Shown one piece after another: positions 1 through 10,880 of a stretch of DNA of 64,000 bases; positions within the stretch are counted from its first letter, which is position 1, and every line of letters starts with the position of its first letter. A program made the translations under genes and the position numbers. Below the pieces are notes generated by a model. The model was not told the origin of the DNA and did no database searches. It saw only the letters and a program-made list of their open reading frames with translations. Source of the DNA: Gordius sp. MW1 (taxonomy: Eukaryota; Nematomorpha; Gordioida; Gordea; Gordiidae); contig OZ038530.1 of assembly GCA_964036665.1 (NCBI GenBank), positions 19,242,001-19,306,000 of the forward strand. The letters are read 5' to 3'.

Positions 1-313
1 TATAGCATAGTGGACAAGGTAAAGTGCAGAATATTTGTTATTTAAACATATTGAACAAGTAAAATGTTTAGTGAACTATGTTAAGTCTATGTTTTTAGAT
101 TAAATGAATAAAATTTATAATATTTGCCAAAAACTCAAAATTTAAAGTCAGTTTATAAAAGGTTTGTTAATAAAAAATGATAAACACTTATATTAGAGTT
201 AAATAAAAAACTATGGTTTTAGTTTTTTACGATTTTGTAATTAATATATGTTTGTGTACATTCAATTAACTTATTGAATGAAAAAAATGTAAAAAAATAT
301 ATATTTTTTATAG

Positions 314-445
314 CTTTCGGACAAATCACATACATTCACATCAGTGAATAAAGGTGAAGAGTACGAAATAACAATGGTTGCCAAACCTTACACATTAGAT
401 GCCGAAGCCGACTATACTTCATCTAGAATTTTTATCAAGACGTGA
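314..445 (+). CDS. Terminal exon of an unidentified protein, possibly fibronectin-III-like
   Basis: A splice acceptor (tttttatag) directly precedes an open 132-bp stretch that stays in phase 0 and ends in TGA at 443-445, giving 43 residues. The peptide contains SVNKGEEYEITMVAKPY, then a short polar end. The GEEYEITMVAK segment looks like the F-G strand region of a fibronectin type III or similar beta-sandwich (family pattern: GxxYxxxVxA). This is inferred from one short exon. The rest of the gene lies left of the window. A polyadenylation signal follows about 70 bp downstream, which supports this as the real 3' end. Other beta-sandwich folds are possible. Confidence 0.5.
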   Translation, partial: LSDKSHTFTSVNKGEEYEITMVAKPYTLDAEADYTSSRIFIKT

Positions 446-516
446 TGATACTTTATATCCTAACATTTTATTTCACGCCATTAAGATGAATTAAAATTGA
501 TCCTATTTTTTATGTT

Positions 517-522
517 AATAAA
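517..522 (+). promoter_or_regulatory. Candidate polyadenylation signal AATAAA
   Basis: AATAAA lies 72 bp after the TGA of the terminal exon, followed by a T-rich stretch. The region is AT-rich, so chance occurrence is possible. Confidence 0.35.
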
Positions 523-1150
523 TTTTTTATATACAATTTTTATAAATTGTATAACTATTTGCTGCGAAATAAAACTTTCATTTTAATACAAAGCTATGTT
601 AGAGCTTATGCAAATTTATTATTATGTACCTTAAGTTTACGAATTTTTCATATGCATCATAAAATAATATTTAAAGTAATTAAAATTTTTACTTTGATTT
701 ATATAAATTTTTAAAGTACAATTAAAATGTATGCTGTAGAATCTCACCTAATAGCCATTTAGGTGTATTCAAATAGTGCCTCTACCAAACTTTGTTCAAG
801 GTGAAACTTTAGTTATCTAAATTAGGCAATAGTTGGTAATCATCAACACTTAGTAAATAAAGTGGATGCCTTAGTCTGCGATTTAAAAATTCGTAAGTAA
901 CTGCGGGACTGTTAGGGTATCATGAGGACATGTTGTGATATAACCATATCCTGTAGGATTTGCTGAGCGTGGATAATTGTTGTAATGTTTATTTCTTTTG
1001 TAAATTTAATGTCAATGTTATAAATACGATGAATAATGGGAGAAAACCTATTATATATAAATGAAAACGCCTAGTTGGGAAAAAAATATTAAAATCTTTG
1101 ATCTTTAAAAGATCCGCTCTAAACATCATAAACTTATTAAAAAGTAATTA
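523..1150. other. AT-rich intergenic DNA, nothing recognised
   Basis: No open frame with similarity to a known protein, no clear inverted repeat and no exon-like segment were seen here. Confidence 0.5.
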
Positions 1151-1154
1151 AAAT

Positions 1155-1400
1155 AAAACTAAGCCCTTCGGGCCTAGTTGGAGCCTCCAACCCCCTTTCC
1201 TGTGAACCACCCCCCCAGACCCTTAACTCCTCGGGGGCTCAGGGCCCTAAGTCTCCTGGGGGCTCCGCCCCCAGACCCCCGCTCAGCACAGTGCCTGTTA
1301 CACATATCTCTGGCATAAATTATCATACACTAAAGTTATTGCTCTTTTATACTACGTATAAACATAGCATATTCGCTATGCAATTTAGGATTTAATCGAG
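1155..1400 (+). repeat. Dispersed repeat with GC-rich head and TATGCAATTTA motif
   Basis: The stretch starts with a GC-rich hairpin-like block (CCCTTCGGGCC) and C/G-rich tracts, and ends with TATACTACGTATAAAC...GCTATGCAATTTA. The same order of blocks occurs at 12474-12650 and, inverted, at 40967-41125, so this is a divergent member of a dispersed family. No coding capacity was seen. Confidence 0.5.
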
Positions 1401-1447
1401 AGGAACATCGTGGAGAATTTAACATTGGAAAAGGCTAAGGGTTAAAC

Positions 1448-1846
1448 GTGAAGTATATATTCATGCCCGACTTGTGTGCAGTCCGGAATGCAGGGACAGT
1501 TGCTAAAGTAAATCAATTGTTAGCTGCTTCGCCCCTAACCCTACCCTGGGGGCTCCGTTTATACAAAAACACGTTCAAAATTGTCATATGCTATTGGGCC
1601 AAAAAAATTAAAAAAAAATCGGGCGTTTAAAAAAATGTCGTGTCTAAAGCTATAAATAGCCCATCTGTGGAAGCAAAGGCCCTTGTAAGGGAGGGGGTGC
1701 GATGATACGTGGGAAAGAAATTATATAAGGGCATGACACTTTAAACATGCTAGTCGTTGCAGCGACATGCAATAGCTCCGCTATTGCCTGTACCGACCGC
1801 GCATGGGTTAGTAGTCAACAGACGGGCAAAAAGCAAATACATAAGA
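1448..1846. other. Non-coding AT-rich spacer, no gene recognised
   Basis: Short open frames occur but none resembles a protein family or has flanking splice sites that make sense. It ends at the 8-bp target duplication of the outer hAT element. Confidence 0.4.
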
Positions 1847-2177
1847 GTAGTGTTGTAAATGAACGGCTCAAAATTTTTAAAAAATTGATGAACGCCGTTC
1901 CTTTTTTTTGGTGAACTTTGAACGTGAACGCGTTCCTTTTTTTGATGAACGAGTTCGAATTTAACGTTCAATTTTAAAAACCCTTTTTCAATTTAGTTTA
2001 TTTGAAAAATAATGTTAATTCGAATTTTGCAACAAAAAAGTCTTATATTTTGTAATCAGCTGTTTTACCTTTTTCCCATTACCTATTCCGAAATAGTTTT
2101 AACATACCATAACGTGAAGATAAGATTAAAGTTTATTAATTTGATATTAATAATTATATTTTAATTTATAGGTTAAT

Positions 2178-2572
2178 ATGGACAATCATATTATTAAATC
2201 GTCGTCATCTTCAGATTCTGAATATTAAAAACCAGCAGATGAATTGACATTGCCATTACCAAAATATGATAAATATTTTTCACTCATTTCATATAAAGGA
2301 CCGAATTCAATAATTACTAAATGTAAAAAAGAATAAACTTTTAGTTTTATTGAAAAAAGGGATTGAAACCTCTAGAATTAATAATGAAAGAACTGTCGAT
2401 TCCGAAATATCGTCTATTTGACGAGGAAGTAGAGGGCGGATTGGAGGATGATATCTTATCGCATTTTTTTGAAGCGAGGGACAAAACATTAAAAGTTTTT
2501 ATTAAATTTTTGCTTTAAAAGATTCGTTTATTAAGTACAATACTCCAATCCCCTCATCTGCCCCTGTGGAGC
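2178..2572 (+). pseudogene. hAT-A transposase remnant, N-terminal and start of dimerisation domain
   Basis: From the ATG at 2178 the frame encodes a Ser-rich start followed by YFSLISYKGPNS, resembling the BED-like region of hAT transposases, but stop codons and frameshifts interrupt it. At 2531-2572 the frame reads KYNTPIPSSAPVERV, the start of the hAT C-terminal dimerisation motif. Insertion of hAT-B splits it there; the frame resumes at 4570 with SIANAVLTAKRSCLPKNFEKQ, the continuation of the same motif. The central RNase H-like catalytic core is absent, so this copy cannot be an active transposase. Confidence 0.7.
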
Positions 2573-2969
2573 GGGTTTTAGTCAGAGTTGTTAAACGCAC
2601 CTCAAAGTGCCGCACTCGCACATTGAGGAAAATCCGGTGCGCGCACTCACACCAGTTTTAACAAAGGTGCGCGCACTCGCACGCGCACCAGTATTAAAGG
2701 TGCGCGCACTCGCACCCGCACATAAAATTTGATTGCACTATAACAAAACAAAATATAGAGTAATGTTCAATGCATAACCTAAATTTTGTCTAATGCAGAA
2801 AACTAATGAATTTATTATAATTATAAAAATGATCGATATACAATAAAATAATCAACATAGCATTTTATTCACATTCATGAGTAAAAGCATTTCAAGGTGA
2901 TTATCTGTCAAGTTACCCCTTCTTTCACTTAATATTGCCTTGGCTTTGCTGAACATACGTTCTATAGGA

Positions 2970-3701
2970 CAGTGATTCTTAACCTGGGGGTCGCGACCCC
3001 CTAGGGGGTCGCGAGAAGTTTGCCGGGGGGTCGCCAAATTTTTTTAGAATAAAATAAAAATATTCAGAAAAGCTTTCGAAAAATACTCACCAGGGAATTC
3101 GAACTCGTTGTCTTAAGATTCATTATTAGAATTAATAAATGATTGTAATTTAAAATCTTTGTTTAAAACTAAAAGTTTGCCGCAATTTTGGATACAAATT
3201 CGTGCAGAATATCCTCCATTATTTTCAGCAGCAATTCAAAATTTGATGCCTTTCGCTAGTACATATTTGTGTGAAAAAGGCTTCTCAACTATGGTGGTTA
3301 TAAAAACAAAACGCAATCGATTGCGACTAGATTCCTGCATGAGGATAGCATTACAATCAATTGAACCAAGATTTAACAAATTGGCTAAAGATGTTCAGCA
3401 GCAGAAATCTCATTAAATATATTTCCGAATGCATATATTTTTTATTTTAAACATTGTTTTTATGTTTAATTATGAAGTTTTTATGTTATAATTATTTCAT
3501 TATCTATTTAAATTTTGAATAGATAATGAAATAATAAAGTTGTGTTTTATGTTTATTATATAATAAAATGAAAAAATAATAGAAAATCAATATATTATAG
3601 ATAATATAACAAATATAAATTATTATGAAAAAAATGGGGGGCCGCAAACAAATTATAAAATATTTGGGGGGTCGCGTGTATAAAAAGGTTAAGAACCACT
3701 G
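2970..3701 (+). mobile_element. hAT transposon C (Buster-like), inserted inside hAT-B
   Basis: This 732-bp element starts CAGTGATTCTTAACCTGGGG and ends, on the opposite strand, CAGTGGTTCTTAACCTTTTT. GGGGTCGCG blocks lie just inside both ends. A perfect 8-bp duplication CTATAGGA (2962-2969 and 3702-3709) flanks it. The central TA fits the nnnTAnnn target preference described for Buster-type hATs, in line with the ZBED5/FAM200-like protein fragment inside. It is non-autonomous because only the last part of the transposase remains. Confidence 0.9.
3159..3416 (+). pseudogene. hAT-C transposase C-terminal fragment (ZBED5/FAM200-like dimerisation domain)
   Basis: An 85-codon open frame contains FWIQIRAEYPPLF, LMPFASTYLCEKGFS and IKTKRNRL. 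This is the C-terminal hATC region of the ZBED5/FAM200/SCAND3 group (family pattern FW...YP.L...A...L.PF.STYLCE.GFS....IKTK.RNRL). The BED finger and DDE core are missing. The frame itself is intact and ends in TAA, but as a fragment it is not a functional transposase. Confidence 0.8.
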
Positions 3702-4949
3702 CTATAGGAGCACTTGAAGGTATAGGAGTATTGTATTTGATGAACAAATTCTTGAGTGAAGTAAATTGTTGGAATATATCCAAAGTTGTATCAGTGGATT
3801 TGAGAAAATCCTGAAAAGTTGTTTTATGTTCTTTATTATTTATTTCGAAAAAATCATCAAAGTCTTTTCGTTCATAGACTTCTTTTTCCTCCACGCCTGT
3901 CGTGATTTGACTTTCAATTAATTCTTTTTAATATAGATTTGTTTTTATCTTGATAGCACCAAGTGAAATTTGTTTAAATAAAGGGTTGAGAATTGCTGCT
4001 GCAATAACATTATCGTCATATAAATTTGGGAATCTTTTTAAATACAAAGAATAATTTAAAGTTTATTATATATATAAAACCTTCTTTCAATACCTTGCAT
4101 AATTGCATAATTGCATTCACTAATGGTTGGCATATATCTAAATCACACAACCTTTTTAATTTCTTTATTAGTACTGTTATTGTTGGTAGAAGATATCCTA
4201 ATTCAAAACGGGAGATGACAATATTCCAAAAAACGCTGAATAAAATATATTATCATTATTTAAATATTTTATTGTAATTCTTTAATCAAATTACCTATCT
4301 GTGTTTTTAATCTTCTAATCTTATTAAACTTCAACTTCAATCGTTTTAGATTTCCCGCCTTGTTATCTTCTCCACCAGGAACATAGATGTATGTTATATA
4401 TAGTAAATCAGTAGAAATTTAATTTGTGAAATATGCGATATAATACAATTTCGAATAAATTAATAAATTGTAAAACTCTTAATGTGCGCAAAACAGGAGC
4501 GCAATTGCGCACCCGCACCGACTTAATCAGGTGCGCGCTCTTGATGTGCGCGCTCCTTAACAACTCTGGTTCAGTATAGCTAATGCTGTATTAACTGCCA
4601 AGCGTTCCTGCTTACCCAAAAATTTTGAAAAACAATTATTATTATAAATAATAAGAAATTTTATGAATAAAAAATCTTCATATTCGCCCTATTATATTAT
4701 ATTTATAATTATATTATCGAAATAAAACTATTATTTTTTATCATGGCTAATATATTGTGTTAAAAAATATGAGACATTTATTTAAATTAGAATAAAAAAA
4801 AATTATCATAAAATTTTGAACGAACGTGAACGCGTTCCTTTTTTTTTAAACGAACGTGAACGCGTTCGATTTTTGCCAATGAACGTTGAACACGTTGGAT
4901 TTTTTTAAAAATGTTTACAGCACTACATAAGAGTAATATATAAAAAATA

Positions 4950-5582
4950 AAATTTTCGATTCCCACTTTGGCCAGTGGTCATTTTTTACATTGGTCAGCA
5001 ATCAGGAGACGATCAAAAAGGATATAAATACATAAGAGCCAAATATAAAAAAATTTCGATTAACATTTTGGCCAATGGTCATTTTAATCATTGGTCAGTA
5101 GCCAGGAAACGGTCAAAAAGGATATAAATACAAAATAGCCAGATAAAAAAAAATTAAAAAATTTTGATTTACCCTTTGTCCAATGGTCATTTATTTGATT
5201 GGTCAATAGCCAGGAGATTCAAAAAGGATGTAAATACATATAAGCAAAATATATAAAAAAATCGATTCACACTTTGGCCAATGGTCCTTTTTTCCTTTGG
5301 TCAGTAGCCAGTGGATAGACAAATATCAATGTTAGGTTAATATTTGAAAAAAAGCAAAAAAATTTGCCCTCACCGAGATTCGAACTCATATTAGTAGAGG
5401 CATAGGCCCTTGTAAGGGGGGCACATGGTATCGTACTCAGGATGGCTTAATCGAATCCCAAGCGATTGCAGTGGTAAACACGATGGAGTAAAACGACACG
5501 ACGGAAAAAAGCGTACGTTACGTGACAGTAAACAAATGCAAAGTGAGCCCATAAAATGGCATAGCAATTAACAATTTACGTA
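4950..5582 (+). mobile_element. Helentron/pearl-like repeat copy 1 with core tandem units
   Basis: Four or so degenerate units of a TTTGGCCAATGGTCATTTTT...TTGGTCAGTAGCCAG sequence (4965-5310) are followed by a tRNA-like GATTCGAACTC block at about 5378 and by GAGCCCATAAAATGGCATAGCAATTAA at the right end. The same block order appears at 12890-14395 and, inverted, at 19047-20240 and 38327-39510. Core tandem repeats, a GGAC-type microsatellite in some copies and a small terminal hairpin (AATTGC-ATA-GCAATT) recall non-autonomous Helentrons (HINEs) and bivalve pearl elements. That classification is inference; the repeat structure is directly visible. Confidence 0.55.
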
Positions 5583-5696
5583 AAAGATGGGCAAGAGATA
5601 ACATCTATTTGCATGCGCGTATATATGAAAATCATTTAATTATATGTGGGACGGTAATTAGCGTGTTAAAAAATCAATAATTTTAACCCAAAAAAG

Positions 5697-7250
5697 CGCT
5701 CTTAGAGCTGATAACAACTCAATTGCCCCGGCTGATATAGGAAGCTTAGTCAAAAACACCCTCCTGAATCCTAAGCCAATAAACACCCTATACGATAGTG
5801 CTTGAGTCTTCAAACATCCACTAAGCCCTTAACTCCATTCGTTTGGACTTTGTAGCCGGACTTGGCGGATGGTGTCCAGTATAGAACAAGATTTACTAAA
5901 CTAAAAAATCTAAACACGAAACCTAATATCATTGTGAATGGAAAATGTTCTCATGAAATTATCCCCATTTTATTTGGTGCGGAACCTTTCGCTAAAAAAA
6001 ACCGGATAATTCAGTTAGACCTGGAAGTCCGCCAAATTATATATAAATACAATGCAAACACATAAAACACTTCTTATCCGCCAAGCTAAGCTATCAATAA
6101 CACGGCTTTGTTAATAAAGAGGCAGCTAGCCATGCTGCTCGGATCATCCTTCAACATATTCCAACCGACTTGTGCTTCTTAAAATTAGATTTTGCCAATG
6201 CCTTAAACAGCATTCGTAGAAAAACTTTTATAAACTCATTTTTAGCTAAAGTTCCACAATTTTAAAATTTAAAGCTATGGATCTACACCCAAACTTCGAT
6301 TCAGCGAATATGTCATACACTCTTCCAAAGGTATTCAACAAGGAGATCCATTGGACCCTCCTTTATTTTGTCTGGCGACTCACAATCTGGTCAAGACAAT
6401 ATCATCCCAGTGTACCCTCGATTTAAATGTTTGGTGTCTCGATGACGCACCCTATGTGGCCGCCTGGAGGAAATTTGTAAAGCCGCCAAGTTTTATTCGT
6501 CACACTGGCAGCATATCTGGCTAGCTGCTCGAAGGTCTGATTATTTCAGTAACAATACAGAACTCCGACCCTCTGCTAACTCAAGCCTTGGAATTTAATG
6601 TCAAAGACCATTCAACCTCAAAGTTCGAAATAGAAGGATTGGGATTCCGGTGTAGTATCGCGCACCGTTTTCCTCTTATCGAGCAGCGATTCTAGCCAGG
6701 CTTGAAGCCTATTTCAGCAAATTTTTATGACTGCTGCTTGACAACTTTGAGCTTTCACATCCCATAGCTTTAAGGTTAAGAATTAGTTATACTAAAGAAT
6801 TTTCTTGTCGGAATCGTCTACTCTAGTAACACTGCCTAGCAAATAAATTAAAATTTGTTATACACAACAAAGCCAATTTATTAATTTAAGGTGCCCTTAA
6901 AAAGACAAAAGTGCCTTTAAGAACTGAACCGGGATCATTCTCTTAAAGGTAAGATGCGCCCTAAAGACTCCTCTCAAATCCTTTAGCAAAATGGCCTATC
7001 CCTCAAATGAGACTTTACTGTGTCGACCTTTTGCTCCCTCACATTTTAACTAGAACCGTCTCGCCATCGTAGAGGAGAGTAAAACGATAAAATATTCTGC
7101 CCTTTTGGCATCCAACATTTTTATCCCTTTTGTTGCCTCAACTCTAGTTCCTTCGGTAAACAGGCAACATCTCCAATTAATCTAAAGTTTCTACGTCTTT
7201 TTACTCGGGCAACAGCTTGGGATTCTTAGATACAACTTTCTTTGCCAACT
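5697..7250 (+). mobile_element. Decayed non-LTR retrotransposon (LINE) reverse-transcriptase region
   Basis: Although broken by stops and frameshifts, the plus strand encodes LKLDFANALNSIRRKTF at about 6177-6227 (RT motif with the first catalytic Asp) and GIQQGDPLDPPLFCLATHNL at about 6331-6390 (RT motif 4; intact LINEs have GVQQGDPLGPLLF). It continues to LNVWCLDDAPYV at about 6424-6459, the second catalytic site, where intact elements have YLDD. Earlier and later parts are less clear. The motif set fits a LINE unlike the RTE elements elsewhere in the window; its clade is uncertain. It lies just downstream of the LANCL gene. Confidence 0.65.
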
Positions 7251-7397
7251 CTTGCCTATTTTAGACGACAATGATATAAATCTTTGTACTTAACCAAAAT
7301 ATTTTTTTATGCTTATATATAAGACTTTTCTTACAAATCTCTAACTATAACAAAAAAAATATATATAAATATTACATAATTAATACTATAAATTGTA

Positions 7398-10300
7398 TCA
7401 ATCAAATACATCAAAAAAGGGAAAAAGGGCTGTGTTAGGGCGAAGCAGATCGGCTAAAAAGCAAACTGTGCCCGCGACTCCTTCGTACAGGCTGTAAGGA
7501 CAGTCTGGAATTCTCGCATTATCTTGGAATTTCGCTAAACAAAATAAAAAATAATTAGTTGACCAAAATGCTAATAGGTAATCAAAAAGTTCCTAGTGAA
7601 TTCTTAAAAGTTACAGAATCCTTATGACATAAAATGAATAACTTGTAACAAAATCATTTATTTCTTCAAATCCTCAAAACCGAATCCTAATTCCAGCCAC
7701 CAAACTTAAAAAGTACACACTTTTTTTATAAATCCGGTCGTTTTAAAATCAAACACTCGATGACAAAATAATTTTTAAAAGCCCCTGATTGGCATGGCAT
7801 TTGTTATAAAGAGTAAACAGGGGATTATTGATGAATCCACTATGGAAAAACTTACGGGTGAATATGAATTGGGCAAACTGTATGGCTCGATGAAGCCATT
7901 TACCATCCCTGCAACCGGTTAAGCGATACAGGGTCAAAAAAACGTAGCCGTTCCCAGCTACCCCATGACACAAGCCGGGTCCCTTCTTGAGCAAGCCTTT
8001 GTTCCACGTGAGCTCGCCACAACGCAGCGCGCATTGCAAGTACTTTTCATCACGAAAGACCAAGTAAGCTTTGGCCATCAAATAAACCACGCCTAATAAA
8101 ATAAAGGTATTTTCCTCGCAAATATTCGATAAAAAGTTCTGGAAAACTTTATATAATTCGGCCAAACTCGTGGGATTAGATAGGTTCGGGCGCTAAAAAT
8201 GATGTCAACACGGGGTTCGGAAATATAAAAATCAAGAACGAAAGACATTTAAGCTTTAAATTTTGTATTAAATGCCATTGTATAGAAAGCGATTGCATTT
8301 TAAACTATGGTACCCTTACTAAACTTAAAGAACATTTAAAAAAAATATATAACAATGGTAGATTAGCAGTAAAATGATTCGCACCACTTTTTCGTTCGAG
8401 TTTTGATTAAATTTAAAAATTGAAATTACTTAAGTTAGAGGGTTAGCTATGCTATGAGACAATAAATGTGTCGGATTTTAAAATGAATTAAAGATCTAAT
8501 AAACGCTATAGCGTCTTGCTTCCAATGACGTTAATTTCAAAAAATAAGCTAACGAAAATGCTGTGTTTACTATTCGTTCACCAAGTTTTTACTTCGATTC
8601 TCGCCTCTATAAATAAAAGTTTAATCTATTTTCTCTAAATTTACCACTCTCATGAAACTATTTAACAACTATGATGCTAGATGAGAACTCGAGGTGGGGG
8701 TATTAATATACCAGGGGCTCCGTGACACCAATGCACTAGCTCGTGAGCATCGTCGGGTATATGTTGGCTCTCTTCTAGCGTAGGCGAGATATTGCCATCG
8801 TACCATTGAGTGCCAACTAGGGCGTCTATGCATTTTCGCACATCTGAAAGGGCATTGGGGATGCTTTCCAACACAGATTTGTAATTGAGCATCATTTGCA
8901 GGATGGAACTTAAACCGTGTGCCGCCCCTAATTAAATACCAAGATCTCTCTGGGCCATGTTCAACTTTTTGAAATGCAACCTTCACTTAGTCAACATTTT
9001 GAGAAGCTCTTTTCAATTTAAACAAGCTAAAATTGCTACAAGAAAATTGTAGTCAATTTTTTTAACTTAAAAAATGGCTTGGTATACCTAGATAAAAAGG
9101 GCTTAGAGCAGATTCTTATAAAAAGTCTCTAAAATTTAGAGTTAAAAAAATTTAAGGCTCTAGAAGTTTAAGATTAAGAAATCAAGAATTCTTTACTTCT
9201 TCTTGGTTTATGAACATTTTAAAATAAATATATATAAGGCTATTGATGTAGAAGGGCAAATAAAATTTAACATTAAAAACTTTTTAATTAAAACACCTAC
9301 AAAAAAGGGCTTAGAGCAGATTATTATAAAAAGTCTTTAAAATTTAGAGTTAAAAAAATTTAAGGTTCTAGATGTTTAAGATTAAGAATTCTTTACTTCT
9401 TCTTGGTTTATGAACATTTTAAAATAAATATATATAAGACTATTGATGTAGAAGGGTAAATAAAATTTAACATTTAAAATTTTTTAATTAAAACACCTAC
9501 CCAAATATTGTGTTTGATAATAAGCATACATGAGAGGAATCTTCAGTTTAAACTTTGATGCATACTGCCTCCCTGACTTTATCATAGCTGTCAAAATTTT
9601 GTGAATGACATCATCAGCCACAATCTGTGTAATAATTTAAAAAGTTTAATACACATGATTTTATCAAGATTTTTAACAATAAACTATAGAAACTAAATTT
9701 TAATGCACCTGGTAGTTGATTGTTTTAATATACTATAAGGTAAAGTGAATATTGTTAGTGCTTTGTGAATTTTATAAATTAAAACTACTATGTATTTCCA
9801 AAAATTATTATTATAAATGCAAAATATAACTTTAGAATTAATCAACTACAAATTAGAGTGTTAGTTTGAATAAATTAAATTTTATAATTCAAAAACACAA
9901 ACCTTATTTTTGAATTGCTTTTCAAGATAATAAAGTCCACACAAGTAGCCTGCTCTTCCTATAAAAAGTTCATCACTTCCACAATCCATTAGATCAACCT
10001 TGCTCAATTGAGCAGCTACTGACGAATAACTTTTTAAGCATATTTCTGTCAACTCTGTATCTTATAAAACATAAAGCAAAGGTAATATTATACACGATTT
10101 TGAAGTAATTATTTTCTCAATGATTACCTGACTTGACTTAATTAGTTAACTAGCAGCAATTTTAAAATTGTGATACATTTATCAAAGATAGTTTAAAATA
10201 AAGAAAAAAATTGATTAAAAGCAGCATTAAGTTTACATTCGTTGATTTGCTTTGAGTTTTTTTCCTGGTTGTTAGGTTTATAAGCTTGCATAAATGTATA

Positions 10301-10705
10301 AAAACAAGCTGAAACTACATTTACACCTCCATTCCCCAATAGAAAAGAAGCATCAGGTAAATGACCAAGTTTTTCTGGATTGGTTAAGCTGACATTCAAA
10401 TAAGTTTGAGAGGCCTTTAAATAAGATGAGATTTGACATTGATTTAAATCAATTATGGAATCATCTTGAACGTGCATCATAAGGATCTTGTAGAATGTAT
10501 ACACAACACCTGCACATCCTACATATAATCCACCATCTGCATTATTGATTGTGGCAGAAAAGCAGTCAATAATGCGAGTTAAGAGTGTTTTGATGTTCGT
10601 TTGTAAAAATTTTGTAGGAATTGGAGGTTCAGAATTTGTACAAGGTTGATAATCAGGTAAATTATTTAAGAAATAACGTGAGTTTTCTGAAATTGGACCG
10701 GACAT
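7398..10705 (-). CDS. LANCL: LanC-like protein (LANCL1/2 type), complete, six exons
   Basis: Exons on the minus strand: 10705-10237, 10060-9903, 9624-9501, 8927-8712, 8092-7856, 7534-7398. All introns are GT-AG with matching phases; the sum is 1341 bp, 446 residues plus TGA. The protein has the double-layered alpha-toroid repeats of the family: GLYVGCAGVVYTFYK (exon 1), LFIGRAGYLCGLYYL (exon 2), GAAHGLSSILQMM (exon 4), WCHGAPG (317-323), GPGLCHGVAGNGY (from 361) and SLYEGVAGTVCFLADLL near the end. Zinc ligands Cys318, Cys364 and His365 keep the same spacing as in human LANCL1. LanC-like proteins are reported to add glutathione to dehydroamino acids in damaged proteins; the cellular role here is inferred. 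At 446 residues it is slightly longer than human LANCL1 (399), mostly at the N-terminus. The start is the first ATG of an exon opened by no obvious acceptor. Confidence 0.93.
9093..9500 (-). repeat. Tandem duplication inside LANCL intron 3, including the splice donor
   Basis: Two units of about 200 bp (9093-9300 and 9302-9500) are nearly identical: both begin AAAAGGGCTTAGAGCAGATT and end AATTAAAACACCTAC. On the gene strand the latter reads GTAGGTG, the donor of the intron that starts at 9500. The second donor copy (9300-9294) sits 200 bp into the intron. Differences are a handful of substitutions and an 8-base deletion, so the duplication is fairly recent. Confidence 0.85.
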
Positions 10706-10794
10706 TTTTTACTTTTAAATTTGGTAATTACAAAAAATGTAATTGACTAGTTTTTTTAATTTATCAAATTGTAGAAGAGCATAGATAATTCAAA

Positions 10795-10880
10795 AAAGGT
10801 GCCCTATCAACTCGCCGAAAACCATCTTGCCGAATGGTGCCCTATCAACTCGCCGAAAATCATGTTGCCGAATTCACCCT
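10795..10880. repeat. Short tandem duplication upstream of LANCL
   Basis: GGTGCCCTATCAACTCGCCG occurs twice, each followed by AAAA(C/T)CAT(C/G)TTGCCGAAT, about 39 bp apart. It lies roughly 100 bp upstream of the LANCL start codon on the gene strand. No known element was recognised. Confidence 0.6.

Larger units (their letters stand above)
2866..3894 (-). pseudogene. hAT-B transposase remnant, interrupted by hAT-C
   Basis: On the minus strand the frame from 3894 includes a Glu/Asp-rich stretch with DDFFEI and ends in KYNTPIPSSAPI at about 3705. After the hAT-C insertion it resumes at about 2961 with ERMFSKAKAILSERRGNL and then DNHLEMLLLMN. Together these give the conserved C-terminal hAT dimerisation region (SSAPxER.FS...LSERRGNL...E.L..LN). 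Removing hAT-C plus one target duplication restores this frame exactly. A weaker continuation around 4030-4230 resembles the upstream transposase but is decayed. Confidence 0.75.
2583..4568 (-). mobile_element. hAT transposon B, inserted inside hAT-A
   Basis: Termini are CAGAGTTGTTAA on the left and its exact inverse complement TTAACAACTCTG on the right. Flanking 8-mers (GTTTTAGT and GTTCAGTA) are a degraded target duplication; the split ERVF|S codons of hAT-A on both sides confirm the site. Both subterminal regions are unusually GC-rich, with tandem GGTGCGCGCACTCGCAC-type units (2583-2730 and 4490-4560). Without its own insertion (hAT-C) it is about 1.25 kb. It carries a minus-strand transposase remnant. 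The decayed duplication shows it is older than hAT-C. Confidence 0.8.
1848..4925 (+). mobile_element. hAT transposon A (outermost of three nested hATs)
   Basis: The ends are inverted: TAGTGTTGTAAA on the left, and on the right a sequence reading TAGTGCTGTAAA on the other strand. A perfect 8-bp target duplication CATAAGAG (1840-1847 and 4926-4933) flanks it; 8 bp is the hAT signature. Both subterminal regions (1860-1975 and 4815-4905) carry repeated GAACGTGAACGCGTTC-type palindromes, probably transposase-binding sites by analogy with other hATs. Without the inserted hAT-B the element would be about 1.1 kb, too short for a full transposase, so it is an internally deleted derivative. It holds the start and end of a plus-strand transposase frame. 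Confidence 0.85.
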
